The position numbers and the translations under genes are program-made. 64,000 nt of DNA, taken from the NCBI GenBank assembly GCA_031002005.1, contig JARYHS010011408.1, positions 220,389,473 through 220,453,472 on the forward strand, given 5' to 3'. This DNA comes from Vandiemenella viatica (taxonomy: Eukaryota; Arthropoda; Insecta; Orthoptera; Morabidae). Shown here piece by piece: positions 25,601-37,600 of this stretch; within the stretch, counting starts at the first letter, position 1, and every line of letters begins with the position of its first letter. Under the pieces are notes generated by a model, which had not been told where the DNA came from, searched no databases, and worked only from the letters and a program-made list of their open reading frames with translations.

Positions 25601-28600
25601 TCATACCTTTATGATTAATAATTGTGGATTTTAATATTAATTTATTTATGAAGGAGTGGGAATTTATTACTTTTGCAAGAATCTCGACGTTAGTTGGAAT
25701 TTAGGAAAAATTGTCACAATATGACATTTATTTTCTTATCACTGGCGATTACAAGTCTGAGCGAATTTACCGTTAACATTAACACAAATTGGCAAAATCA
25801 TAAAAGCAACGCTCAGAGTTACAATTAGCCGTCATGAGCAAGCAAACAATTATATTTACTTTTAAATATACCTCAGAATCAAAATGCAAGAAATAATGAC
25901 AATTGGAAACAATGAAAAATACAAGTTATGACTACCTCAGACAAAGGCATCATAATACTGTGACTTTACAGTTAAAAAGAAAATCATGGGCGCCAGAATG
26001 AACAATATATCATTCGAAAATAACTAGTTCTGGCAAATTATGCCGCTAGCTCAGGGGTTTTTACAATTACAAAGTGAGAACATGGACCTATCCTCTCAAA
26101 GTCGCTTACGGGTTCTGTTTCACGGAATGCACAATCACATGGCTTGGTCGTAATAAATTACCATTGTAGTTCTGCGTCTGATGTCTGTGATGAGTGTAGC
26201 GGACCCACGATATGTGAGATTATCTCACAAGTCGGCTATAGGCATCTCTGGTCTGGCAATGCGCATCATCGCATTACCGGCTGTGTTGCGGTGATAACCT
26301 TGCTCCAGCAAGGCAAGCTGCGGTTAGCGAAAGAAGTCAACTTTCCAAGTCAACCTCAGACTGGTGCGATCGAAGTTAGAATGTAGAATCTCAGCTCCTC
26401 GCTCTTCGGTCCACGAGGAAACTTCTTGCTCCGCCCATTTGTAGTCTCGAAGCTCACATACAACAAAAATTCCCAGGATTTTGAGTTATACGCTCATTTT
26501 GATTGGACCTTCAGGTCGGCACCTAATGTCACGTGATATCCTCGATATGTGATTTGGCCAAGGAATTCAACAGAGGTCGGACATATTCGGCTAAGTTCGC
26601 CGGGCGAGGGAACATTCGGGTTTCGGACGGCAGGCTTTTCCCGCCAGGAGAGTGACGTCGTTGACCGCCCATCCCCAGGGAGCAGGGTGTGTGGTCTGGC
26701 AAATCCCAAATCCGCGACTTTTTGTCGCCAAGGCTCGGGAACACCAAGATTAGCTTCAAGCCTACATAGCTCAATAATTCTTGAATATTCGCTTTGCACG
26801 ATACACTGTATAAGTTCACCATTTCATTACAGTCCTCACTTGGAATCTTGCGTACTTTATAAAATTACAACAAAAATCTATTCACGTGGTCGCCCAAGAT
26901 TTATGTAAATTACTCTTATATTATTACATATATAATAAAAATGCACCTTGTAACGTGGCGACAGCGCGGCTCGTTACAATATGGCCGGCCGTTGGTGAAA
27001 ATAAAATTATGGTACAATAATTTTATTTTTAACTACCTAATTCTACCTCCATTGTGACTCAACAACAACTGAAGCATTTTTTTTACAATCACATAAATTT
27101 TAAATGTGATTCCAAAAACCATCGGTATTCCTGCCTTGTAAGGTGAATTTATAATGGGAGCATATGTCCTTTTGGCCGTCTTACAATTCTTTACAAACAG
27201 AAGCACGTGAATTCAGGTAGCCTTCCCAAATACAAAGTTATATTAAGCACAATACTAAAATATACATGAAAATAAATTATTTACATACATGTTTAAATAA
27301 TAATAATCTTGAAAATATCTTGTATCAAATCTTATCATTAAATCACTAAAATGAAACACATTAATAAAACAAAACATTGTCAGAACACTTATGCAGAAAG
27401 TGGTTGAACTATACATTGTATTTACAATTTAGCGTGATGTTTTACTCATGTGCATAAAAATAATTCTGCCTTCAACAAACATCCCTATAGATGCTAGAGG
27501 TGAGTGGAAAATATCTCATTACATTGCGCGGGTTTAATCTCAAAACAACGGAATAGTTTAGTCGGATTCGGTGACGTGATTTTCGTCATGACCGACGGTT
27601 AATTCAATAAGCATTTCAGAGAAGATGTGCCCGTGTTCATGGTCAAATATCACTAACTGTAATCTTAGATTTTAATGACGTGGCATTTACTTATAATTCA
27701 ACGTGGTGTGAAATGAACGATGTAAGTACATGTTTTAGTTTGTTACGTAAATTATGAACCTTACTCGTTGAATGTTAGGTGGTCTCCTAATTAGTCTTTC
27801 ATTGGTCGACATCTCTAACTTTTAACATACCGTCAGTGAAGTGATTGCGAATTTTATGGCGAAAGGTACCTGTATTTGCTCATGGGTATATGTAATGGAA
27901 TTTCTATAAAATTTACCATTCCCATATGAGACATTATACACATTATGCGGTTTGACGTGAACTTTCATCGTCAACCAAAGTCGCTGTAGCATCTTTGGCG
28001 TACAAGCGGACCTAAAATATCCATTCGGCACACAAATTGAAAGGATTATGAATAGCGTAACTATCATTCCTCAGTAACATTACGATTCCTTCACAATGGG
28101 TCTATTGATGACTCGAGATTATCTCGACATTCAAAGAATAAAATATTTCTCTTTATTTAGGAGTTATTACAATACTCTTAACATGTCCGTATACTCCACG
28201 TTTTATGCCGAAAATCCATCCCAGTTAGCGAATATTTTCCTTTTATACACTTATGCTTCTTTAGCTTGTATGAAAAGGTCGTAAGCTTTGTGCATAGAAC
28301 GGTACGATCTCAGGTTTTCCGTTTGCCAATACAAAGCAATTTTGAGATTTCACGCTAGCAGAATACTATGAATCTATATAAAGCAACAATATAAACCTTG
28401 AAATTATTTTCGTTGAGTGCACACAATTCTGAGCAAAACATGTGCTGTCCAACAATAGTTTTAATCTAATTTACGGAATACTATACAATTTACAGTAAGG
28501 GTACGCGAAATACCGCTAGAACGAGGCGTGAAACTTTTGTTTTCTTTCCCATTCATTCTTGGGTATGCGCTACCTGCCAGAATTCTAGGAACCTGCCGGT

Positions 28601-31600
28601 TGAGTTCAGCCGTCTACCCGCGCTAATGATCTAAGCCGTTCGAGGGTAGCTGTCCCCAGCTCTTTCGAAACCGTTACTTTGTATGAAACGGCTTTAAATT
28701 CCGGGCGTTATGAGGCCCGATCTCGGTTTGTCCGTACGTCAACAAATAACAATTCTTCGAGATCACTCTGGCCACCAAATAAGGCCAGAAATATAGCATG
28801 AAAAACTTCGATATCACCAATAATCTTATCGTTCACGTCTTCACCATCTGTGCAATTATCATATACAAAATCCCCTTTTTAATTGAAGATCAAAGATAAT
28901 TATTTTAACTTGCAAAGTTAGCTGAATTATTGAATATATCCCGTAAATAAAGTTTTTCCCCTTAGCCTTTACAAATGCAGTCACCTTTAACTTATTTCAC
29001 TTTGACCACGCGCTATCGTCAGCAAAATAACAGCAAGGTATTGTGAAAACTCTCCTGTATATCTGTAATCGTTCAACTTAAGATTCCTAATTTCTGTGAT
29101 GACCAACACAATTTAAACAAATCTTTCTGGCAAGGTTTCGTGTTCTATAGGGCATTATCTATGGCACGTTTGCCACCCTTTACAGATACACGAAAACCAA
29201 GAAGTAAATTTCGTTGACGAGATAACTTGCGATCTTCGATCAACACAGACAAAGCGATATTACGCTCGCTGTACACTTCTGCTCAGAAAAGATAGAATGC
29301 AACTACCTAAGGTAAAACGTTACATCGAACTCATGCATCACAAAATGTTGAAAACCTTTTCGTTTATGTCACAAAATACATCTTAGAAAGCATATCACAA
29401 TATTTGTATCGCTGTCAGATTCATTGTGATTGCGAAGACAAGAAATTGTGCTTGCTAATGGCGCTTCATTTTCCGCGAGTGCGTATCAATTTATCTGGCT
29501 CAGAAAAACATTTAATATTTCAGGAATTTTATCAAATCACGTCCAATTAACAGCGTGAAAGTCATAAGTGACTATTGATATTTCACGTGGACAAAATATA
29601 AAGTTCGGAATAGCGAAATAAGCATTAAAAATTCCGAATATGGAAATATCCTAGGTAGCTTTAACTGTAAGTGCAAATTCGCTAACTTGAATTTCGTTTG
29701 ATTTTCCGTTTATCTAATCTTTCCAGCAAAACAGAAGGTTTAGACTAGCGGAACTGGCATCGGCGTTTTTCAAGCATGATTAATTTAGGTAAGGCGTCTA
29801 ACCTAAAAGAATGTGTACTGTACATTTAATTTCCCCCCTTTTTTTATGATTCAAATCGGTCAATTCATAGTCAGCCCTTTCGTCAACGTATTTGGCATGC
29901 TACACAACTTGTTGAACAATGCCTACAAGAAGAATTTGAGACGTCCATGGATTCTTTTTATCACATAATTCCTTTCGGAATACACGCTCATCGCATATTT
30001 ATTGAATGCGATAAAACGTTGATGCGAGGCGAGAAACGTTTGGCACTCAGTGATGACCCTAAGTCCAACATCTGCGCTCCCGAACAAAATTCTCGGAAGA
30101 CGCATTGTGCTGGCGGATCCCTTAGCCTTGCTAATGGGCTCAGCTGACAACCAGGTACCTGGGTTAAACAACATTCTCGTCTGTCTTCCCTTCCAGCTGA
30201 TTTCATTGATCCTCCAGAATTTAGTTTCTGCAGCAAAATACTTGTCTTTTGACCTGAACGGGCACAGAAAAATTTCGCGTTGCTTTTCGATCATGGCGGT
30301 GTATATGCTATCATGCCTTTCTGTTCCATGGATACTCAAACCGAAACGCTTTACGCAATTTTTCCGGAACTGCGCGTCTGGTAATGCACATTCCGTACTC
30401 ACAACTGCGATCTGCAGTGATTTTTTTTGCACTGTATCAACGCTTCTTTCATTCTTCACGCTATCCTTTTATGGTAGACCCTTTTGCTGGTGAATACACC
30501 ATGAACATATGTTTCGTAATTCCTCTTTAATCTGCGCTTCAATATTTGCCTAAGTCATTTATTATCTGCCCATCTACTGTGTGGAATATGACCTTTACTT
30601 ACACTTTTAGCTAGGTTTTTCTTTCACCTACTCTTACCATTTTATTACCTAGGCCTAGGCTTTTGTGTTACTCGGACGCAAATATAGCACAGTATATTTC
30701 TATAGTACTGTGTTTGTTTTCTTTACTTCTTCACAGCACAGGATTTTATACAAATCACCACGTTATCTTTATGCCTCTAAATTTTATCAGAGCAATTGTA
30801 ACGTCAAAACATGTTTCCTATGTAAGCTGTTGGCGATTCCATTCATCGGCCTTCGCTTGTTAGCGTAAGTGTCCCGCTGTGGCAACGGTGTCTACCTGAA
30901 GGGATCTGGACCTTTCCACCAGACAATGGATGAACCCTCCCGGATTAGCGGTCTCCGAATACCTGTGTCGGTGTTGTTACAAACACGTCGATACATTCAA
31001 GGTATTGGCGTTTAACATTTTCAAACTTATCCACAGTGTTTATATGATGCGAGTTTCTTCATCACCAAGTTATTTCCTTATTAACTAAATTTTACTTAAC
31101 TACTTAACTTCGTATTTACATTCCACCCTTCACCCGAAATTGCCTTTCTAATTTTATTGCGGGCTTGGCGTAGTGTGGACAGTTTCCCGGTGCGTGTTTA
31201 CCCTTGCGTTCGAATGCGTTACTTGTTCACTCGAACCAATTTTGGTATTTCTTTTTGATTGCCTATTCACAGCATTATTCTGTACACGCGCCGTTTTATT
31301 TTCGAAACGATGGTGATTCTTGTTGCTCGAATACCAACGTTTCTTCGGATCTCTGTCCTGTTGATGGTCCCGGTAATTGTGTCGGTAATTATTCTTTATA
31401 TACCATCGTTTATCCGTTACCTGACCTCTTTTGTTGAAATTATGACTTTGATCGACTCTCACCGGATGATCCTGAATTTGATTTATGCCGATCCTATCCA
31501 AGTATCTCAAGGTTTCCAAGAATTGCTTTTGTGTGGTGATTGCGGGATGGCTCAGTCTAACCTGAATCTCTGCAGGGAAATGCTCAGTGAGGGCGGCATT

Positions 31601-34600
31601 TAGTTCTGCATCTGTCATGGGTCTGTCCAGATATTCCGACAGAGATGATAACCTTGAAGCATAGACAAACATTGACTCGCCTTCACTCGCCTCAAACTTT
31701 CCCTGGCAGATCCGAATTCGGGTTTGCCTCTGTTCAGTCGCCGTCCAGAATGCACTTAAAAATGTATTCTTGAATTCCGGGTATGCAAAATCAACTTTAC
31801 AAAAAGACTTAAACCAAAGCTTCTCCTCAGGACCAAGACATAAAAATGCAACACGAGTCTTTAGATCTTCAGGTGTGCCTTTCAGATCAAAGTAATTTTC
31901 CAAATCATTTATATATTCTTTTGGATGAGTTCCCTTTCGCACTTCGAATTTTGGGAGTACCAATTCGTCTTGTGTGTACGTTCTGGCTTCAGGAATAATG
32001 GATAAAATTCTCTCATTTATACCGTTTCTAACCATCGCTTCAGTTGCCATACATTTTGAAACAATGTCGGCCTGGAAAGTATTTTGCATTTCACGCATTT
32101 CCTGATAATTTTCCTGCAGTGCTTTTACTGACTTATCAACTAAACCCATCTTATCAATGACTGCAGAGAATGTTAGGTATGTTTTTTCACGCAAATCTGA
32201 AACCATCTGTTCAGTATCTGAAATACTTGTTCCATGTTTGACTTTTAGGTCTTCCAGGTTATCACACCTCATAACCAGCTGGTTTGATATGTTCTGAACA
32301 TCAGATATTTCCTTTCTACTTTTTATCTGAAAGTCATCAAATTTTTCGTTCAGTTCGGCGCGAAAATCAGCAAACTTAGTTTCCACTTGGCTACATACAG
32401 AACTCAGTTTCTCGAGCATCTGTGCATTCTGTTTGTGTATTTCTGCTTGTTGAACGATAATTTGCGTTTGAACTACTTCTATGTGTTGTGAAATTAATTT
32501 TTGTATCATCATAAGTACTGGCCCTTGCAAGTTCAGTTCACTAGCAGCGTTACATGGATGTTCATTCTTATTAATGCTACTGTCAGGAATAACCATATCG
32601 GTTTTGTCTGAAACAGTCGACAAAGGCATTGTGACTGATTCCTTTTGGTTTACTGGGTCATTATCACCAGCTACGGATAAAGCAAGATCATGTTCCGTAC
32701 TATTATCTCGCATTTTCAAATGCTCGTGTACGTCATTTGAACTGATTCTGGCATTAACAGTCGACTCGCGCACCCGCTTAGCTGTTGTTCTATTCTCTAC
32801 AGTTTCCAACGAATCAGGCCCATAGCTTAATTTCAAAACAAAGCGAGATGTAGCTAATACGTTATTCAGCCATAATCCATTTTTGTACACATACCTCGCT
32901 AAAGTTATGCAACAAATAGTCACCGATCGCCAAGATCCGACTGGTACAAAATAATCTTTGACAGTATCAATTGAAATACCAGACATCGCCAAAATTACAA
33001 GTAGGAAACAAATTAAACGCATCAGAATTTTACTGCTGTCCAATTTTTCTGATAAACTATTTACTCGGTTCTCCAAGAAGATTTTGTTGTCAGCCAGTGA
33101 CTTATCAAATTTATTGCTCAAATCTGCCTGAGATTTCTGAAATTGCTCCATTATTTGGAATAGAGATGTCAAATCCCCTTGATATGCCATGTTTTTAGTA
33201 TTAACCGCCATTTAAGTGTATAAAATCAAACACGACGTAATTTTAACACAAATGAAAAATTTCCGGTTTTCAAGAAAAATCACACATATACACCCTTCCA
33301 AAATACAGCAAGAGAAAAGCAACGATGAATCATGCAACACAACACCATGAAAGCAGACTTACTTTCAAACACATGGGCAAGACATGCGTGTCTTTAATTT
33401 TCTTACAAGCTACCATGCATTAAGAAATCAACACTGACGTTACTCATTTAAATTTTTTTTAAACTGATCACAAAGTGTATTGCATCTCAATTGAAATACA
33501 CAAATGAACTTCCTTTTAAAGCGTTGAAACAAAATAAATTTTATGCATTGAAACAAAATGAACTTTATGCATTAAAATATAAGTGAAACATCAAAATAAA
33601 ATCTTGTATGAATATCTATTGACTACAAGAATGATAAAACAGCCAAAAACCATGTGCAACATTCCATGAAACTTTCTGAATTTGGGCTCCAAATTGTATT
33701 AATTTGAGTTAGTGCCACCAAGTTCGCAGACATTAAGTAGTAATGTCTCATCTGGCACCAGCGTTGGGCGACATTTTGTGGTGGATGCCTTGGTGGGCAA
33801 ACCACGTTACAATTATCTTTCATACCTTTATGATTAATAATTGTGGATTTTAATATTAATTTATTTATGAAGGAGTGGGAATTTATTACTTTTGCAAGAA
33901 TCTCGACGTTAGTTGGAATTTAGGAAAAATTGTCACAATATGACATTTATTTTCTTATCACTGGCGATTACAAGTCTGAGCGAATTTACCGTTAACATTA
34001 ACACAAATTGGCAAAATCATAAAAGCAACGCTCAGAGTTACAATTAGCCGTCATGAGCAAGCAAACAATTATATTTACTTTTAAATATACCTCAGAATCA
34101 AAATGCAAGAAATAATGACAATTGGAAACAATGAAAAATACAAGTTATGACTACCTCAGACAAAGGCATCATAATACTGTGACTTTACAGTTAAAAAGAA
34201 AATCATGGGCGCCAGAATGAACAATATATCATTCGAAAATAACTAGTTCTGGCAAATTATGCCGCTAGCTCAGGGGTTTTTACAATTACAAAGTGAGAAC
34301 ATGGACCTATCCTCTCAAAGTCGCTTACGGGTTCTGTTTCACGGAATGCACAATCACATGGCTTGGTCGTAATAAATTACCATTGTAGTTCTGCGTCTGA
34401 TGTCTGTGATGAGTGTAGCGGACCCACGATATGTGAGATTATCTCACAAGTCGGCTATAGGCATCTCTGGTCTGGCAATGCGCATCATCGCATTACCGGC
34501 TGTGTTGCGGTGATAACCTTGCTCCAGCAAGGCAAGCTGCGGTTAGCGAAAGAAGTCAACTTTCCAAGTCAACCTCAGACTGGTGCGATCGAAGTTAGAA

Positions 34601-37600
34601 TGTAGAATCTCAGCTCCTCGCTCTTCGGTCCACGAGGAAACTTCTTGCTCCGCCCATTTGTAGTCTCGAAGCTCACATACAACAAAAATTCCCAGGATTT
34701 TGAGTTATACGCTCATTTTGATTGGACCTTCAGGTCGGCACCTAATGTCACGTGATATCCTCGATATGTGATTTGGCCAAGGAATTCAACAGAGGTCGGA
34801 CATATTCGGCTAAGTTCGCCGGGCGAGGGAACATTCGGGTTTCGGACGGCAGGCTTTTCCCGCCAGGAGAGTGACGTCGTTGACCGCCCATCCCCAGGGA
34901 GCAGGGTGTGTGGTCTGGCAAATCCCAAATCCGCGACTTTTTGTCGCCAAGGCTCGGGAACACCAAGATTAGCTTCAAGCCTACATAGCTCAATAATTCT
35001 TGAATATTCGCTTTGCTACGATACACTGTATAAGTTCACCATTTCATTACAGTCCTCACTTGGAATCTTGCGTACTTTATAAAATTACAACAAAAATCTA
35101 TTCACGTGGTCGCCCAAGATTTATGTAAATTACTCTTATATTATTACATATATAATAAAAATGCACCTTGTAACGTGGCGACAGCGCGGCTCGTTACAAC
35201 CGTTAAATTATGTATCTCCACCAAACGTTAAAACACGACTGCCAGCCGAGATAAACATATGGAACAAACGAAACAAACGAGGGAATCCCTATAGAACAAA
35301 GTCGTAGGACGGGGAAATCTTCGATCAGAGTGGTCGGAGAAAGCGGGGATTCCCGCGACCAAAGAGAAGCCAATGACTACATTATGTACATACATATTCT
35401 TAAGTACGCAATTCGCGTAATACAAGGCATTTTAACGTGAAATTTGAAATTCGCGCTAAAGCGAAACCGCGCATAACGGGGTCGCGTAAAGCGGGGTATT
35501 ACTGTATATCTTTTTTTTTTCACAAGTCATTATCTTCCTTCATTCCTAACCAAAATTGATAAATAAGGCATGATTTTAAAGATTAAGGTCTCCACTTTGG
35601 TCGCATCATAAAGGAATTTGACCCTTAAAGAAGAACAGGATCAAGTTTTCTAAAATGTCTTTTTGTCATGAGCCAATTATCTACCTTGATACCCAATTGA
35701 TAAATGAGGTATCATTTTAAAGATTAAGGGATCCATTTAGGTAACAAATTTAGGTAGCTGTAAAATATGAATGGAGAAAGAAGGACTTGTGGTATTCGCT
35801 TCAAATTTACCACATACATTCCTGTGGTCATACCTTTTAAGAAAAAGGGTACACGGAAGCGAAATCACACTCACCTTAGACGTGAAGCAACATAAAAGTT
35901 ACGAATTAACGCTACAGAAAATTGCCATATCATTTCATATTGTCGCGCCAAAGATAATATGCACACTCTGGAAGAAAGACTGTAGAATCACTAGCAACTA
36001 TGATAAATACAATTTGAATATACTGTTATGGCGTTATGATGATTGTAATGCAGCGTCCAAATTTTACCATGAACTCAATGTGGTCCAGGCTGCATTTCAA
36101 CATAAGTGCATTGACTTCAGGTTGAAAAGAACCATGGACAGCATGAATTCATTAGCGTTTAGGCTTTAATTCAGCCTGGACCACAGTGAAACAACCATCG
36201 GACACAATATTGCGAACACCAAATTTCCATGTCGTGTATCGGTACTACTATGGCCCAGGCAGCATTACAACATAAACTCGAACGACTATTGACGAAATTA
36301 TATTTTACAAATATGCGTTTAGTCGTAATGCAGCCTGGACCATAGTGAAATGTAAACACACAATAATGCGGATTTCCAATTATCATATCATATTTATCAT
36401 TATTACTGTGGTCCAGGCTGCATTACAACCTAAACACAAAAGGTTGTTGACAAAGTCATATTTTATAAATGTTATATATTTTTGTATGCATGATTGTAAT
36501 AACAATTTCAGCCACGCGAGCAAATTCTGAAAAAACTGAATAAAATAAATCAGTCGATGTCGGATTAATAGAATCAAGAAAAGCTTCTACGACCTTTTGT
36601 CATTAAATCGACTGCGTTTCAAAGGCAATTTTATTACTCAGTAAGTAAATGTATTGTAATAGGCGGATTCATACATAAATTATACATCCAATAAGCTACT
36701 GATGGCCGCACATCGCAACCAATCGCAAGCGGCCATTTGCCGCAAATTGTACTGCTCACCGCTAAATAGTGCCAAAAGAAATTAATTGGTTCTGCTGCTT
36801 TTGTTTATGGACAGTTCACGCAAAAGAAAAAAATATATTTCTCGGTGTGATGTCTGCTTTTTATTGATAGCAAATAAAATCGCAATTCACATGGAAATAT
36901 CCTTGCATCTGCCCTATTACACACTGCACTGAAACATATTTATATTGTGTCAGAAAAATTGATCAGAGATTTCACAGTTGTTGTGATGATGTAAAGCCAG
37001 AGCTTTTACAATAACATCATCTTTGGCATGCCAATATGTAGTGCAATGGCGGTTTTTCTGAAGTGTTAATTCGTAACTTTTATGTTGCTTCACGTCTAAG
37101 GTAAGTGTGATTTCGCTTCCATGTACACTTAACTTAAAAGGTATGACCACAGGAACGTATGTGGCAAATTTGAAGCGAATACCACAAGTCCTTCTTTCTC
37201 CATTCTTATTTTACAGCTACCCAGATTTTTTTTTTAATTTGATCCTTAAAGGGCTAAAGTAATAAATATGAAGACATATGCATATGAGATAGCAGCATCA
37301 CGTATCACACAGATATTAAATTGCTTCACTGGCATTGTCAAGGATTGAGCACCATAATTGGAAAGTACATGTTTCTGACTTACTAAAGCGATTGGGAGCA
37401 GCCACGTTTGCAATTCGTACAATTTCAGCTTTAGGTGATCTCCGTATGAGGCAGCTAGTTTATTTTCACTCCTTATTGTCATATGGAATAATATTCTGGG
37501 GCAATTCTACCCATAGAGACAAAGTGTTCAGAGCCCAAAAGCGTGTAATAAGAATTATGTGTGGGGTTAGCAATAGAACTTCATGTAGAGAGCTGTTCAA

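Larger units (their letters stand above)
25558..35198 (-). mobile_element. Young LTR retrotransposon with gag-like ORF and no recognisable pol
   Basis: The 9,641-bp element has near-identical LTRs at both ends, TG...CA termini and a 4-bp duplication accg at 25554-25557 and 35199-35202. A primer-binding-site-like sequence next to the right LTR and the gag ORF both place the 5' end at the right, so it is transcribed on the minus strand. The 6.8-kb interior holds a 685-codon gag-like ORF and a 178-codon ORF of unknown nature. I see no long frame for protease, reverse transcriptase or integrase, so it is most simply a non-autonomous element moved by another element's enzymes. The gag type and 4-bp duplication point to Ty3/Gypsy. 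No clear polypurine tract precedes the 3' LTR, which is odd. Confidence 0.9.
23776..35504 (-). mobile_element. pogo/Tigger-type DNA transposon, split by an LTR retrotransposon
   Basis: 23-bp perfect terminal inverted repeats: cagtaataccccgctttacg... at 23776 and its inverse ending at 35504. TA flanks both ends (23774-23775 and 35505-35506). Subtracting the inserted LTR element (25558-35198 plus one 4-bp duplication) leaves about 2.1 kb, a normal Tigger length. The transposase reads on the minus strand. Confidence 0.93.

Noticed and set aside
24035..25604. Tigger transposase as a host CENP-B-like gene
   Set aside because: Multiple frameshifts and flanking TIRs with TA duplications show a dead transposon, not a domesticated gene.
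26144..26386. 80-codon ORF present twice (also 34363-34605)
   Set aside because: It lies inside the LTRs and is duplicated only because the LTRs are. No domain, and it is opposite to the element's strand.
26979..27010. Alternative primer-binding site on the plus strand next to the left LTR (tggccggccgttggtg)
   Set aside because: It starts with TGG three bases after the LTR, but gag runs the other way and I know no matching tRNA 3' end. The minus-strand site is favoured.
30050..30493. 147-codon plus-strand ORF with hydrophobic stretches
   Set aside because: Overlaps the 178-codon frame on the opposite strand and runs against the element's transcription. Likely a shadow.
35771..36169. 132-codon ORF with repeated [13 protein letters not shown] motif (also 36950-37150)
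   Set aside because: The shared peptide reflects the DNA inverted repeat. No protein family resembles it and the downstream parts diverge.
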